Source: Lagopus muta (taxonomy: Eukaryota > Chordata > Aves > Galliformes > Phasianidae). Taken from it: a stretch of DNA of 64,000 bases. Positions 36,641 through 49,700 of the stretch are shown in pieces (position 1 is the stretch's first letter; the number at the start of each line of letters is the position of its first letter). The stretch spans positions 16,349,077 to 16,413,076 of the forward strand of contig NC_064438.1 in assembly GCF_023343835.1 (NCBI RefSeq), read 5' to 3'. The translations under genes were made by a program, and so were the position numbers. The notes under the pieces were generated by a model that was not told where the DNA came from, did not search any database, and was given only the letters and a program-made list of their open reading frames with translations.

Positions 36641-39600
36641 TTTCCCTTCTTTTGTGCCATATTTGCCTTTTTGAAATCATGGAACTGACTTACTCTCCAG
36701 AGGATTTGGGGAGGCAACCTTGAGCCTTTTTGCATTTCAAACCACCTTTTTACACGCAAAGTGTATGCAATTCTTTTTACTAATGTGAGAAAAGAAAGTG
36801 AAGTGACTTGTGAAAGGAGGAGGCTGAAGACCAATGTTCACAGAGGAGAAAAACATGCTTAAATAGTTTGTCTGTGTCTCATCCCTTGTACACCACTGGC
36901 AGAAAACATGCAAAGAGTACCACTGTCATATGTTCCTGTTTGCTAGTGAGCTGAGTGCTTCCCAGCAGAATCTGTGTCCTGTGACCTGGATTTTGAACCT
37001 CAGTCTCCGTGTGCTCAGCACTGAACTGGAAAGACTTATTTTAACCAAATCTTTCAGCTTAGATGGTCCCACAGGCATCGTGTCCTGACTCAAGCAAGTA
37101 CCATGCTGCGTACTGATTCTGGAACTGATAGGAGCTAGAAACATAGAAACAAACCTCAAATGCTTGGTTGAGCTCCAATCCGTTCCCACTTTGAGTGTAA
37201 GACAGTAGAAGTTGTAATGGCCTGACAGTGAGAGCAAGGGTCTCTTAACAAGAGAAATACCTGTGAGAAATGTTTGACAAACAGCAGCTCTGCTCAGGTT
37301 CACCGTTTTAATTTGAATGAAACCAGGTCCTCGCATCCGCTTCTTTGTGAGGCTTTGGTGACTTGGCTGAGAAGGAGCTGCAACAGCTGCTTCTCAAAAT
37401 ACTGTGGTACTTCACCTTTTACCCTGAAGTCCAGTAATTCCTCCAGTCTGGGTCTTTGCCTGCATTGAATTCATCAGCAAATTGCTTCATCTCCAATGTT
37501 CATTTCCCGAAGTGGGATGATACGGTGGACTGCGTTCTTCTTAAGTGAGGAAAGTTGTTTGTTTGTAGGACGTGGTATCTGCCAAGCTTGAAACCAAAAC
37601 ATCTGCCATTCGAGCAGGTTAGTCATGTCGTCAAAATATGCCACCAAATCAGTCCAGATTTAGAAACATAAAAAGCACAGGGAGGAAGGAGAGAAGGCAA
37701 ATACATCTGATTGTATTAAAATAAAAGAAATAAACTGCAACAAACTGCTGTATCCTCAGGACACCGTAATCAGTGAAGTGCTCATGCTTCTAGCTCCTGG
37801 CAAACCCTTTTGTGAAAAGGAGGCTGGGATAAGTGCCTTTCACAATACAGAAGATAAATTTTTGCTTTGATTCATCTCCTGTTGTAACAAAGGGATTTGG
37901 GTATTGAATGGCAATTTTCACCTCTGATGAAGATTTGTGTGCCTACCTGGGATATCTGAGGGAAAATCTGAATATGCAGACCTGCACCTGTTTCTGCAGC
38001 TGCTGAATAACGTGGTGGCTCTTTGACAGCCTTAATATTGTTGGCAACAACAAAACGTTTTTCCTTTTTGAACTTAAATTATGTTTGGGTCAGTGTCTTT
38101 TGAACAAAAGAAGCCTAGGATTCCGGGGCAAAGGTCCTTGTTGTAATGGAGGGCCTGGGACCACAAAGTTCCAATCCAGTTTCTGTTTACAGATTTGTTA
38201 GTCCAGATCTGTTCTTCCTGCCTGTGTTGTTCAAGGATAAATATTGGTGCTGTCATTGGTGTATTACTGAAACTCTTCAAGTAGATTTCAGTACCTTTGT
38301 GGCTAAATTTTTGTTTCTGAGTTTCACATTTGGCACAAAGATGATGCCCACCATTTCCTGTGGAGAAAAATAGAGAACTGGGGAATCCAGCACTGGAGTT
38401 TCAGAATGGATTCTTTTCCCCCATCCCTTGCCAAAGTTAGCAGTTCTGTAGTATCCCAGGCTAGATGCACAGATATTTCTGTATCACATAATCCTATAAA
38501 CGTTCTACATTACAGCACTTTGTCGAATTTCACATCAGACGTTGTTTTGTGCATAACTATTGGCCATTAGTAATGAATGTATTCATTGTTTCATGTTATA
38601 GTTCTAGCTTAGAGCCATACCATACTAATATTCCTGTATTCCTGTGATGGCACTGAATGCAAGATTGCTTTTTTTTTCCCCTTTCCTTAAACCACTGATG
38701 GTTTTAAAGAACCACCACTGTAGCAATCCCAACCACTTTGTCTTATTCTCCTACTAGAAAGTTTGGAATTGTGTCCAAGAAAATCAGCAGTCTTGCTGAG
38801 ACTAAGACTGACTTAAGGACCAAAGGAATTTGACCCTTAAGTACTCAGAAGGAAGCAAGCACTTGCTGAATGGAATAAGTGTGTGCACTCTTGTGTTTCA
38901 ATTGGATGTTCAGAACCTCTTGCTGCTGATGTTTGCTGAGAAATTACTTCTTCGAAGGCGCTTCAGGTTTTGTGATCAGAATGCAGGTTTCACACTGCTC
39001 CATGGAATTGACTTGAAAAGCCTCTTCTAAAGAGAACTTGTAAGCAAATACAGCATCTAAAGATTTAAATACTGAAATATTACTTTTTGTTGCTGTAGTC
39101 TACCTAACCTAAGAAGATTACTGCACTCCTATTGGCAGAAAAGACCATATATTTGAGCGAGATGAGCTACTTTTCTCCAGAAATATCCCCCAGTATGTTT
39201 TTAGGGAAGTGTTTTTTATCCTGTGAACCTTCAGGCTAAAACTTAAGAAACAGATGCTTGCTTCTTCTAGATCACGATGAGGGAAAGTGTTGCGTGGAAT
39301 TATTGAAAGCATATGGCAAGTTGTAGCAGTGCAGGGCTGAGCGGGAAATAAGTAGGGAAAAGTTGTGTTTTGCTGAGGTTTAGGTGTGGTTCTATTAGTG
39401 CAGAAGGGTGCTGTGAGAAAGGCTGGGGTATCCTGATGTATCCTAGGAGTTCTGCCCCAAGAACCTGCAGAGGGATGCAAGTGATTGGACTTTCCATGTG
39501 AGCAGCTGAGTACTTGAATCGTTTACTAAAATATTTTCAAAACCCATTATGACTGTGTATTAGCACTTTAAAGCAGCTTGGGATGGAATACAGAGCTGTG

Positions 39601-42600
39601 TCTGGATAGCAGTGGTGGGCAAATGAACTGGTTGATTCTGTGTTACATCCAAGGGCAAATTTCATAGCAGAGAGCAGCAGCTTTGCCTTCTGATGCAATC
39701 ACAAAGGCAGCTACAAGTGTCATCTTTTCCCTGTAGAATTTATTCTGTCTGTGGCACAAATGCAGTAACGATGTGAAGCTATAAGGTAAAAATGGGCAGA
39801 CTTAAAAATTATGATCTTCATTGGCAAAGTATTCTTTGATTTCAAGCAAAGAGTTTGTGTGAATTCTAGCTGGGCTTCAGCTAGAATGGCTGTAATGAAT
39901 TTGTTTATTATTGGTGGGTTCCCATCGTTTCACTGCTTTGGTTTAACTGTCTGGATAGATTGCTAAAAAGCACTCAAGCTAAGATCAAGTCAAATCTACA
40001 GTGTACAATAAATGAAGTTTTCTTTTAGGATAATGACATTACAAAATGTCCAAAGAATTAGATGGTGTTAGTATGAACATGTTCCAAAGAGGAACGGTGA
40101 AATAAGTTGAATTTTTTTTTTTTTTTTTTTTTCAATAGTGAGTTTGATTTGTAGCAGTAAAGCTTGATCTCTCTGGTTGTAAATCTAAGATGTATCATGT
40201 TCTCCCCATTTTTAGGGAGGCAACTGGTACCTCTTGGATCCCGGGGCCTTTGAAACTATTGGAGTGTCTGTGCACAGCAGCGATCAGTAAGGGCTGGCCA
40301 TGCTGTGCTGAGCTACCAGTGAGCTGGGCGTTCACCCACTGCCTGTAGGGTCCGATCCTTTTGCTGCAGAGAGCTGTGGGGCTGCCCTGCATCAGAGCCT
40401 ATGGGGCACATTGCAGTACGTTACGAGTGAGGTCGAGCAGACTTGACAAAAGTTGTGTGCCCCGTGTGCTCTGAGCATTATCAGAAGCAGATCTTTTCTG
40501 ATGTCAGTCATTTTGTTGGGGCATGTGTTGAATCAGTCCCAATGAGTAGCTGCGCTTATAATTGTACAACAAGTGATACCCATTAATGTCAGGAAATGAA
40601 AACAGAAGGCAGGCATGTTCCCAGTAATTAATAACACACAGGAGTGCCTGGCATGGAGCCCTGAATTAGAAATAATGTATTTGTTGCTACGGTGCTGAGG
40701 GACGTTTTGCAAACTTCCATGTTAGGACTGAGCCTTGGACAAGCCATAATCCAACACAACAGACATTTACAGAACAGTTATTCAGTTGTTTCTATTTAAT
40801 GATGTGTGCACTATAAATGATCAGTGCAGTCCTCATCACAAGTTTCACAGTGCCTGCTGTTCTGTTACTGTTCCCTTACGAACTGCAACGCTTTCATCAT
40901 TAAATGTGAAATCCCCTTTCTTTGACTATCAGGAGTTCAGCTGAACAGCTTAAGGTATTTCCCACGTGTTAAAAGTAACATTAATATACATAGGTATTTT
41001 CATTGCTGTCACATGTTCTAGCTCTTCTTGCTGAGAACAATTACTGAAGATTTTGTAAAGGGTATTTTTCCTCTATTTTGTGTATTTTGCTGTTGGCCAA
41101 CTATGTTGTGGGTCTGCTTGTGTGAGATTGTGTTCCTGGGCAGGGTGGGGGGAGGAGAAACAGATTTAAATCAGTGTTAAGCCTGCTGGTAAGAATGATG
41201 GAAACCAAGCTTCTGTGTCCTGCAACCAAGCTCCTCAGATGCTGTGTCCTGCCACTGCTGGTGATGCTCCCAGCTGCCCATGGCAGTGAGGCACCACAAC
41301 CAGGCTGTCCCCAGCACAACCTGCAGCCCACCTGGAGGGAGACAGGAGCCTCTTCTTCAGCCAGCACAGAATCCTGCTGGATAGAAGATGACAGAAACAA
41401 TTCCTAAACAGGACACTTGACATCAACAAAATACATGCAGAGAACACGCCTTGAAAGAGGAGAAAAGCAAGTCTCATAGCTACAGAGATGGACCAATTCA
41501 CCAGCATTTATGTCTTTGTTAAACAAGTGCCCCTGCTGATGTACGTTCCTCTGAGCGATGCTCCCAAGGGGAGCTGCATCTGATAAAGGCAGCCATGTCC
41601 CACTTTCATTTGTACAGAGATCCTACAATGCATAGACAGGAACAGAAGTATTTCAATTGCAACCACTAATGCAACAATCATAAATGGAATTAATTGGCCT
41701 GCAGAGATCAAAACAAAAGCTGTTGAAAAGTGCTGTGCTGTTGGATGTGAAATTTGGAGGGCATCATCAACAAAACTCTAACCCAGACCGCTTTCTTGCT
41801 CATCTTAATTGTATTGTAATTGTGCTGCTATTTGTAAATGTACATGAATATACAAAGATTACCAAGATTTTTTATGATAAACACACAATCTTTTTTATAT
41901 TTATATTAAAACGTATATTCTGCAACCAGCCTAATAATTACAGCTTTATATATGTATCATTTTGTAGGATTTGTTATTACAAAGGACAACCAAACCCAGT
42001 ACTGAAGTGCCTTCTGTGTTCTAAACAGATCAAATATTGACTGGGGAAAAAATTAAAGCCTTAAAAATCACAGAAACCCCAAGTTTCCTATGTTAAGTGT
42101 ACTCTAATGATTCTGAGTAAACACTGTGTTCGGTTCTCCTCAGCTCAAATACATCCACAAGTAGTGGAACTGAAACTGACAGCTGAGGGGTTTTTAGAGC
42201 ATGCATATCTTGAGTTTGTAATATATTGGGATTGCATATGCAAGTGCATAACTTCAGGTGGACGTTCATTTCCATATTCATTTCAGCAGCAATTTTGACA
42301 TGTTAAAGACATGTCATTAAAGAAGTGCCAACAGGTGATACTTGAGTGTTTGGGGATGAAATTGGCATTATTTTCAGATTGTCACTACAGTATTTTTTAT
42401 GAAAGCCATTTGTCATACTTCAGAAGGCCTTTAGCAATTATTTTCCAAATGTGGCCTTTAGGATACAAATGAACCTGGTTGGAACTGTCCTAAGAAAGAT
42501 TTCTTTGAGGCTTTCATCACTTCAGACCATTATACGTTAACCATTTTCTGGTCACAAAGCTGCATCAATTCTTTATGTTAACAAACCTGAAGTGGTTGAA

Positions 42601-42700
42601 ATTACCGCTGTTTTGTATAAAGATTTGTAAAGATAACAGACTCTGCCTTTGTACAATAGATGCTGTGGATTTTGTTTTATAATAAATATATTTAAAATAT
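36641..42700 (+). other. Downstream flank or extended 3'UTR of LRP5
   Basis: About 6 kb without recognisable coding sequence or dispersed repeat. AATAAA hexamers occur at 37720-37725, 40007-40012 and 42681-42686. There is a T21 run at 40112-40132. The last hexamer sits in an AT-rich block followed by a GT-rich stretch, the best-looking poly(A) site here. Whether LRP5 transcripts reach it cannot be told from sequence. Confidence 0.5.
42681..42686 (+). terminator. Candidate distal poly(A) signal AATAAA
   Basis: AATAAA in the context TTTTATAATAAATATATT is followed 30-50 bases later by GTCCTTGTGAGCGGTGATGT, a GT-rich downstream element. This fits a cleavage site of a plus-strand transcript, possibly long-3'UTR LRP5. 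Confidence 0.4.
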
Positions 42701-43259
42701 TTGATTAGGAGTCCTTGTGAGCGGTGATGTTTCAGCAACAGAGGCAACCAGCCCATGGCACAGTTGTATCAGGTCCTGTTTGCTGAGAACAGTGCTGCTG
42801 TCTCCTCGTTTTTACTTTAAAATATAACAGCAAGAGTAAGAAGGGGAAGAGGCTAATTGGAAAACTGTACATCTTTAGAACTGTGACTGTTAACAAGCTA
42901 TTGAGCTTACCGCAACTTTGTCAGCATCATTACCCTGTCAAAGTATTGCAGTTCATTTCAATAACAGCTGTGGTTTTGCTATACTGGGTCAGGTCAGTGT
43001 TTCTTTTTTTTTTCTTTGTTTTTCCTTTTTTTCTATATAGTATGTGTTAAATCATCTCCTTAGGAGACAAAACTAAATTTGTGACTAAAGACTCCATTTT
43101 TTAAAGCAGGCATAGTTGAGAACTAGCCCTGTTGAGTCTAGTTTGGTCTTATGTTCTTGCAATCGATGTAAGTAACATCAGGTGTGTGAAGTCAAAGTAA
43201 CCTTTATCCTATCCTGACTGTAAAGTCAAAATAATCTTGAAAGTCTGTCTGGTAAGCTT

Positions 43260-43465
43260 TCATAGGATCATAGAATGGCCTGGGTTGAAAAGGACTACAA
43301 GGACCATCGAGTTTCAACCCCCCTGCTATGTGCAGGGTAGCTAACCAGCAGACCAGGCTGCCCAGAGCCACCTCCAGCCTGGCCTTGAATGCCTCCAGCA
43401 ATGGGGCATCCACAGCCTCCTTGGGCAACCTGTTCCAGTGCATCACCACCCTCTGACAAGGTAAA
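43260..43465 (-). mobile_element. CR1 LINE, 5'-truncated copy, reverse orientation
   Basis: It starts with inverted terminal octamers (CATAGGATCATAGAATGG). Antisense CR1 strings TTGAATGCCTCCAGCAATGG, GGGCATCCACAGCCTC and GGGCAACCTGTTCCAGTG follow. A 106-codon minus ORF across it is element-derived, not a gene. Confidence 0.92.
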
Positions 43466-44382
43466 GCTGAGTTCTCAACACTAAATATCTGTTCTTTTGA
43501 AGGCCTCAGTGTATCTGATCTCACAGAGAGTAGATCGAAGATTTCTGAGAATAAGCACTTCCATTAGTTTGTAATGGGGACAGGGGAGAACTGACTGTGG
43601 AGCAAAGATGAGGAAGAAGATGGACCAAAAAGGGCAAGGAAAAACTCCTGGTGTCTATGAGAGGTTCCCTGAAGACATGGTGGATAAGTCAAGAGGCTGG
43701 AGAGGGCAAGCGAACCATTTGCAAATAATATCCTCCTGAGATCAAAGTCTGTTATTACAGCAGAATTGTTCTGCTAATGCAAATGTGACTTCTGTTTCAA
43801 AGACGTATCCTTTCACAAAGCAATAGTTGTTCTAGCTGCAAGTGGCGCTTACGTAAAGCTGCATGTCTCTAGGTATCAGCAATATCAGGAGCTGCAAAGA
43901 AAATTGAAAGGAGAATCTAGAGTTGGATTTTAAAAATCTCTAGCATCATTGTGTATGAAACCTATGTTTGGAGATAGAAAAGTTATATAGAAACCAGATT
44001 GTTTTTGCTTTTGCTTCAGTCCTGTAAAAAGTGACATTTTCGTTTTGGCACAAGCGTCCAGAGTGAAACTGGTCAGCAAGGAGGGTGTTTACTGGTGGGA
44101 TTTTAGGCTGGTGAGTTGACTTGAGTGTGTGGGCATACTAATATGAGAGGGTAGGAAGAACACACGTGCACATACAGCAGCTGGCTCTTCAGTCCTAAGC
44201 AAAGACAGCTAAGACTATCTTGTCCAACCATCAAGTTCATTGCAAACACTGCTAGTGCGTGTAGCTTTTCTCAGAGTGAGATATTTATTATAAAGATATA
44301 CCATGGAAACAATTACATGACAACAAACTTTTTGCTGCTATTGCTGAGTTCCTTAACCCCAGAAAATCTAACACAGCAAAAC

Positions 44383-44422
44383 TTTTTTTTCTTTTTTTCT
44401 TTTTTTTCTTTTTTTTTTTTTT
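44383..44422. repeat. T/C-rich simple repeat
   Basis: Long T runs interrupted by single C residues, directly before the LTR-element candidate. Confidence 0.85.
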
Positions 44423-44424
44423 GC

Positions 44425-45420
44425 TGGGAGCAACATCCTTGCTAGGCAACATTGTCAGCGTAGCTATAGCAGCAATTTATTTGGTGCATGACCCAGTGAC
44501 AACACAGGGGAATTTTGTCCAACGTGACGGAGAATGTGAGAAGTTGACAACTTTCCCAACAGTGGCTCATCAGCGGGTGAGAATAATCTCTGAAGGCTCC
44601 AGCTTGTGTCACTTTGACAAGTCTGCTTTCCCCTTGTTTCAGTATACTTTAGTATGCTCACAATTAATTTTTTTTACATTTTGCTTAGCACTGCTCATAT
44701 TTGAATTGTTTGCATTTTGCTTAGTGTGTTTACGCTTAAATCATTTCCATTTTACTTAGAAATTGTGTCACTAAAGTTCACTACTACAATAGAGTCACTG
44801 TAAGTTGGCATTCCATTCGTTGTCACTTTGTTGTCCAGTATCCAAAGAACCCTGTTGTCCTGTGACATTTTTGGCATAGTCGGTGGGATACTGGGCACAA
44901 AATGACTGACAGTCAATGGAATGCCTTGGAGGAAGAGATGCCTAGAGAGGGTTGGGAGGGTTTGGCCTGTATTTAGGACAGGATCTGATCAAACTGCTCT
45001 GGCCCAGCTAATGTTGGGGAGCAATTTGTGGGCAGCTGTCAATGCCAGAAAAAGAAATGAGGCAAAGGAAATAAATCAAAACTTCTGCGTTGCTGCTGAA
45101 GGGCACCTGAAAACCAAAGAGATTATTTAAATAGAATAATTGGACAATTGGAATCTGATTTGCAGATTTAAGGTGATGATGTCAGGAGATAAGATTGAAA
45201 GTTATGTTACTGAAAGTCATCATAAGAGGACTGAACAACTAATCCTCCATTTTAGTGGAGATGATGTTGATCTGGGAGACTGGGATGTGAATGGTTGGTT
45301 GTCCAGTGGCAATGAGGAGGAATCGAATGGCCCTTTTGGAAAGGCAAATGTCCGTCCTACAGCACAGATTAGTGGCCAACTTGTCTTGGTAATGTAACAG
45401 GAAATGAGAGACAAGGACTT
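44425..45420 (+). mobile_element. Decayed LTR-retroelement candidate: LTR edge, tRNA-Ser-like primer site, gag-leader remnant
   Basis: TGTGACA is followed by TTT and then TGGCATAGTCGGTGGGAT at 44872-44889. That string matches 15 of 18 bases of the complement of a vertebrate tRNA-Ser(AGA) 3' end, the arrangement of an LTR end plus primer-binding site. About 10 bases later an ATG opens a short Glu-rich frame that hits a stop after about 25 codons; downstream frames are broken. No matching second LTR was seen. The left LTR edge is unknown and placed arbitrarily after the T-rich run. Confidence 0.4.
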
Positions 45421-46412
45421 TTACTTCCACAGAAATAGTGAACATCACTCGACAATTTAAGAAGCCATTGGATGTTTGTCATTAAGTGGTTGTCTGACAC
45501 TTGAGACAAGGGAGCAAGCACTCTCACCATCACTGACTCAGAAGTAGGAACTGTGTTCTGAGTATTTAGGCAGGCATTCAGACCGTGATTTATAGAGGAT
45601 TTATACCCACAGGGAGAACTTTGCCCCACTGAGTTACTAATGTGTTATAATGCTTCTGATGGTGAATTCTCACTTGTTCCCTCTTCTACTTGTTCTCCTT
45701 CTTCTACTACAGTTGTAGAATTCAGGATCCTAGCACCTTCTACTGCCTGTATTTCTATATTTGGTCTATGAACTATGCTATATCTAATATATCACTGTAC
45801 TTTCACTATGAAAACTACTGTTCCATTAATCATTTATACTTCCTGCCTTGGACCAGAAGAATGCAAGCTGACAAATGCACCATACCAGATGAAAACTACC
45901 ATTCTATCATATTACAATCACAATTGTCTTCTCAGTAATATTCTTATTTCCATGGGATGGAGACAATTTTGCAAGGCATCTCAGACCTTTCTGCTCTCTT
46001 AACATCATGCAAACATAGGCAGTCCTTAGTCTGGATTACTCACTTGAACAGTCTTATTGATCCCAGGCTCTATTTTCTATATGGCAGCATCACATGTAAG
46101 AGCTTACCTTGCCGAAGTGGGAGGCAAATGCTCAATAGTTATGCAAATCCAGAGAAACAGCTTTCTTTATATTGTTTGCTTGCAGAGACCTGCATGGTGC
46201 CAGCACATGGATATGAGGAGGATTTAGCATTGGCAGTAAGAGGAGACACAGTAAAGGGAATCCTCGACATGTTTTTCTTTCCCTCTGTCCTTGTTATCAA
46301 CCATAGGATAAATGCAAGCACTTTGAGTTACTTCTGTTTGCAGACTGTGATGTTTGACAGCAACTAGGAATAGTTCCTCTCATATGGACTGTTTGTTTTG
46401 CTTGTCTAACAG

Positions 46413-46765
46413 GAAACAGGCGAGCGCCTGACTTCTAACAGAAAGGTATTAGTTTACCCAGCAATTATGTGTCTCCTAACTACTGCTTGGTATTTAAAGA
46501 GATTATTTGGTGTTGAGGAAAACAGGTATGTACATATGCGCACACTTATTTCCCTGTCCCTTGCTTCAGTACTGCCCCAAGTTTGAGGTTTGCTCCATGC
46601 CACAGATGGGCCTCCTGTCCTTTGTTTCAGATATGCTTCAGATACGGGGTGGATGAGGCCTCAGATGTGTGGGTACGATGCTGTGGATCCAAAGCTGCTG
46701 CAGAACCTAGAAGAGCTGAAAGAAAGCCAGACTCAGAGCCAGGAGCTGACAAATAGCCTGTCCAG
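46413..46765 (+). other. Two unassigned exon-like segments joined in phase
   Basis: Segment 1 (46413-46525, 113 bases) follows GTCTAACAG and precedes GTATGT. Segment 2 (46631-46765, 135 bases) follows CCTTTGTTTCAG and precedes GTAATA. Segment 1 starts ETGERLTSNRK and has a hydrophobic stretch VYPAIMCLLTTAWYLKRLF, ending two bases into Arg. Segment 2 completes that Arg and reads YASDTGWMRPQMCGYD, then DPKLLQNLEELKESQ and QELTNSLS with leucines at heptad spacing. A stop follows directly after the second donor and another precedes the first acceptor in frame. I do not recognise the protein. It could be a small membrane/coiled-coil gene, a pseudogene, or ERV-derived. Confidence 0.35.
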
Positions 46766-49700
46766 GTAATACCTGCTCTAAACTGTGCTGTTTTTCTATT
46801 ATTTGCATATGCCCGGAGTGTATTTCAATGAGAATGAGATCAAATTTCTGGAGATGCTTTTGCACCTCCAATCCAGAGGGCAGGGATTTGTGTCTGCACG
46901 GGGTGGCATTTTTTCTTTCAAGCAGCGGAGTAACTTGGGACTTCCTCCTTCCATAGCTGATCCAAACATGCCACCTACTGCTTGTTGGAAGGCAGACATG
47001 CTGTAGCCAGTAAAACTGGTGCAAACCTTAACCGAAATAGATGCAATGCGCCTTTGCACTGCAAAGCCAGCTGGAGAACCTGGCCATCACAGGTTCGTCT
47101 GCCCTCCACCATCATAGAAGAACCATCCTACAGCACAGTGCTTTAGACCTGCAAATGTCAATGAGCAGCAAGGCCAAAGCCTGGACAGGAGGAGGAAGCA
47201 TTCATAGAGTAGGGTGGGGATCAGTAGGGGCAGGAAAAACTGGTGTTAAAACAATACTGGGATTGCAGGGAATGCTCATTGGCTACTTCACAGCCATAGC
47301 ACGGGGGGTCTCTGAGAGGAAGCCGTGTCTCTGTAGAGTGTAACTTAAGGAATGAGGGTAACTTAAGGACAGTTGAGGTTGGCAGGGCCCTGTGGGTCCA
47401 TGTGGCACAAGCCCTGCTCCAGCAGGACAGCCAGCGCATGGCGCCCAGCATTTTCCTTGTTGGACCTCATGCCATCGCTGATCAATCAGACCCCTTATCT
47501 TTCTATCTAGACCCCCCCTAGGCCTCTCCTAGTGTCGTGCATGCCACTGACAGCACTGCAGCATGGGGAAAGATCTGCTCCTGCTCCCCGGTCGCCTCTC
47601 CTTGCAGGCTTCGGCCCTGGCGTGCTGCTGAGGGAGGGTGGCCATGTCGGGCCTGTGGGCTGGGATGCCAGGTGCCCCAGGACCGTTTCGCTTGTAGGGG
47701 GCCCGGCTGGCTTTGGCGATGCAACTGGGGTGCCCTTCTGTGGCAAAGATAGAGAATTGCAACTCTCTTTCAGGCTCCTTTGTGCAAACACTTCACCACG
47801 TGGGTTTGCCCTGGGCAGGAGAGCCACAGGCTGAGCTCCCTGGAAGGGCTGAGAGGTGGCAGATGCCCGCAGAGAGGGGAGGAAAGAAGGAGTTAAAGCA
47901 CAGAGGGAGGGACGAGGCTACAGCTAGCAGATGTCTGGGGCTGAAAAGTAGGTCACCTATTTCTGCCAGGGGGGGTGGGATTTGAAAATCGACATCGATG
48001 TGCAAACAAAGCCGAGTAGCGCATCAAGGAATAGAACTGGAGGCTGCAGCCTGGCAGAGATCCTCTGAGGACACCGGGCTGCTCTAACACATTGGGAACA
48101 GCTATTAATTAAGATTATCTTTTCAAAAATTACTGTATCTGTATGCACACGTAACTGTTGTAGATGCCTTCGCCCTGGAGTCCATAGGCTGTCACTCCTG
48201 AGGCTGTGGTCCTTGCTGTGCATGTCTCTCTCTTTCCCAATGTAGAAAGGGTTAAGTACTACTGTCTAAGCAGGTCAGGAGGTATCTGTAAGGCATCCTC
48301 TGTCTCAGAGGTTGGAACTGTATGTAGCTAAAAGCGATCGCTTACACATTTGAGGAAACTAATCCAGACACTCCTGATCATGTATGTGCACCACACAGCT
48401 GGGGACAGCAGGATGGGAGAGACAGGAAGAGACGGGGTGAAACAAAGCAAGTTAATCCACAGAAAGTGGATTTCTCTGGACAGCTCAGGATGGCATAATT
48501 TGGTAGTGATTTAGTGTTCCTAATTTATTCAGAAAAAAATTAATTTGAGGAAGAATTCAGACTGATATAAAAGCAGCTGCTCTGATCAGTTCAGATTCAA
48601 TCTGCCTAGGTCTCTCTCACATACTAATTGCTCCTGACACACCATTAGCATAGACGTATTTGGCTCACTGCAACACAAGAGAACATTCAGGCTTAAAAAA
48701 TAAATCTAAGAGACTCATTACTTTGTACAATTTGTTCAGCAAAAGAAGTATTTCTTAGCTTCCTTTATACATTTATACTATACATTTATCAGCAGCTTGG
48801 ACATCAGCGAGACGCTTCTGAAATAGTTTAAATGCTGCAGAAGACACAGGTATCCAAGCAACTACTAAACATTATAGTAGTTTGGGAGGGATGCAACACA
48901 GAACAGGTACCAAGCACCCCTTAGAGCTCTCTAGTGCAGAATATTCCATGGCTAATTTTAAAACTTTTGTCCATTTATGTACTTCATTGATGTTTTCTCT
49001 GTTCTCTGTTCCTTCCTACCTGGAACAAGGCAGTGAAATACAGAGCCAGACTCTGGTTTTACTGTTGCAGTATTTAAACCACCAGACCAGATTTAATCTT
49101 AATTAGTTTAGGGCTGATACGCTGGTTTCTATAGTGGAAAGGGACGAAAGAGGGGAGAGAGAACGTTCACAGCAAAAATGACATGGAACTGATGAGATGA
49201 TTATTCCCTTGTTCACAAGTATCCTTGAGTGAGCCAGCCTATTTTGATCATCTCTCACTCCTGTGCTTCAGCTTCACAGAAATATAGAATCAGTAGTTAC
49301 TAGGCAGTTACATCTCAGCTGGTTGGGAAGTGATCCAATCTGCGTGCCTTTATTTTCCTAAGAGAAATACCATGGAGGTAATTTCTCCACCTTGTTTTTC
49401 CTCTGTGCTTGTTTAATCAGCTTAGCTATTAAAAGATAACAAGGGCTTAGGACTATCATTAGCATGGAGTGGTCATGTGGTTGTACTGGTAATTAGCACT
49501 GCTGTTGAACTCAGCATTGCTTAATAGGTAACTATAAAAACAATACCACGACACTGCTACAGAAGCAAGTGAAGTCCCTCTCTTCTTGAATCTGCATCCA
49601 TTTGTTTAGCAGCTTTCTTATCTTCTGTGATATTAGGATCTATATTCAAATCTATACTCAAAACTGCTTGAAATGGGATTAAGACCCTACAGTCTGAAAT

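Noticed and set aside
41101-41507. Minus-strand ORFs of 90 and 99 codons
   Set aside because: They overlap each other in different frames and show no domain or codon pattern.
47084-47091. Possible micro-exon (about 26 bases, SQLENLAIT) continuing the coiled coil from 46765
   Set aside because: It would splice in phase, but the acceptor GCACTGCAAAG lacks a pyrimidine tract; too weak to list as a feature.
47507-47985. Overlapping ORFs of 70-106 codons on both strands
   Set aside because: Six-frame openness in a GC-rich patch with no domain, no splice continuity and no repeat match; most likely chance.
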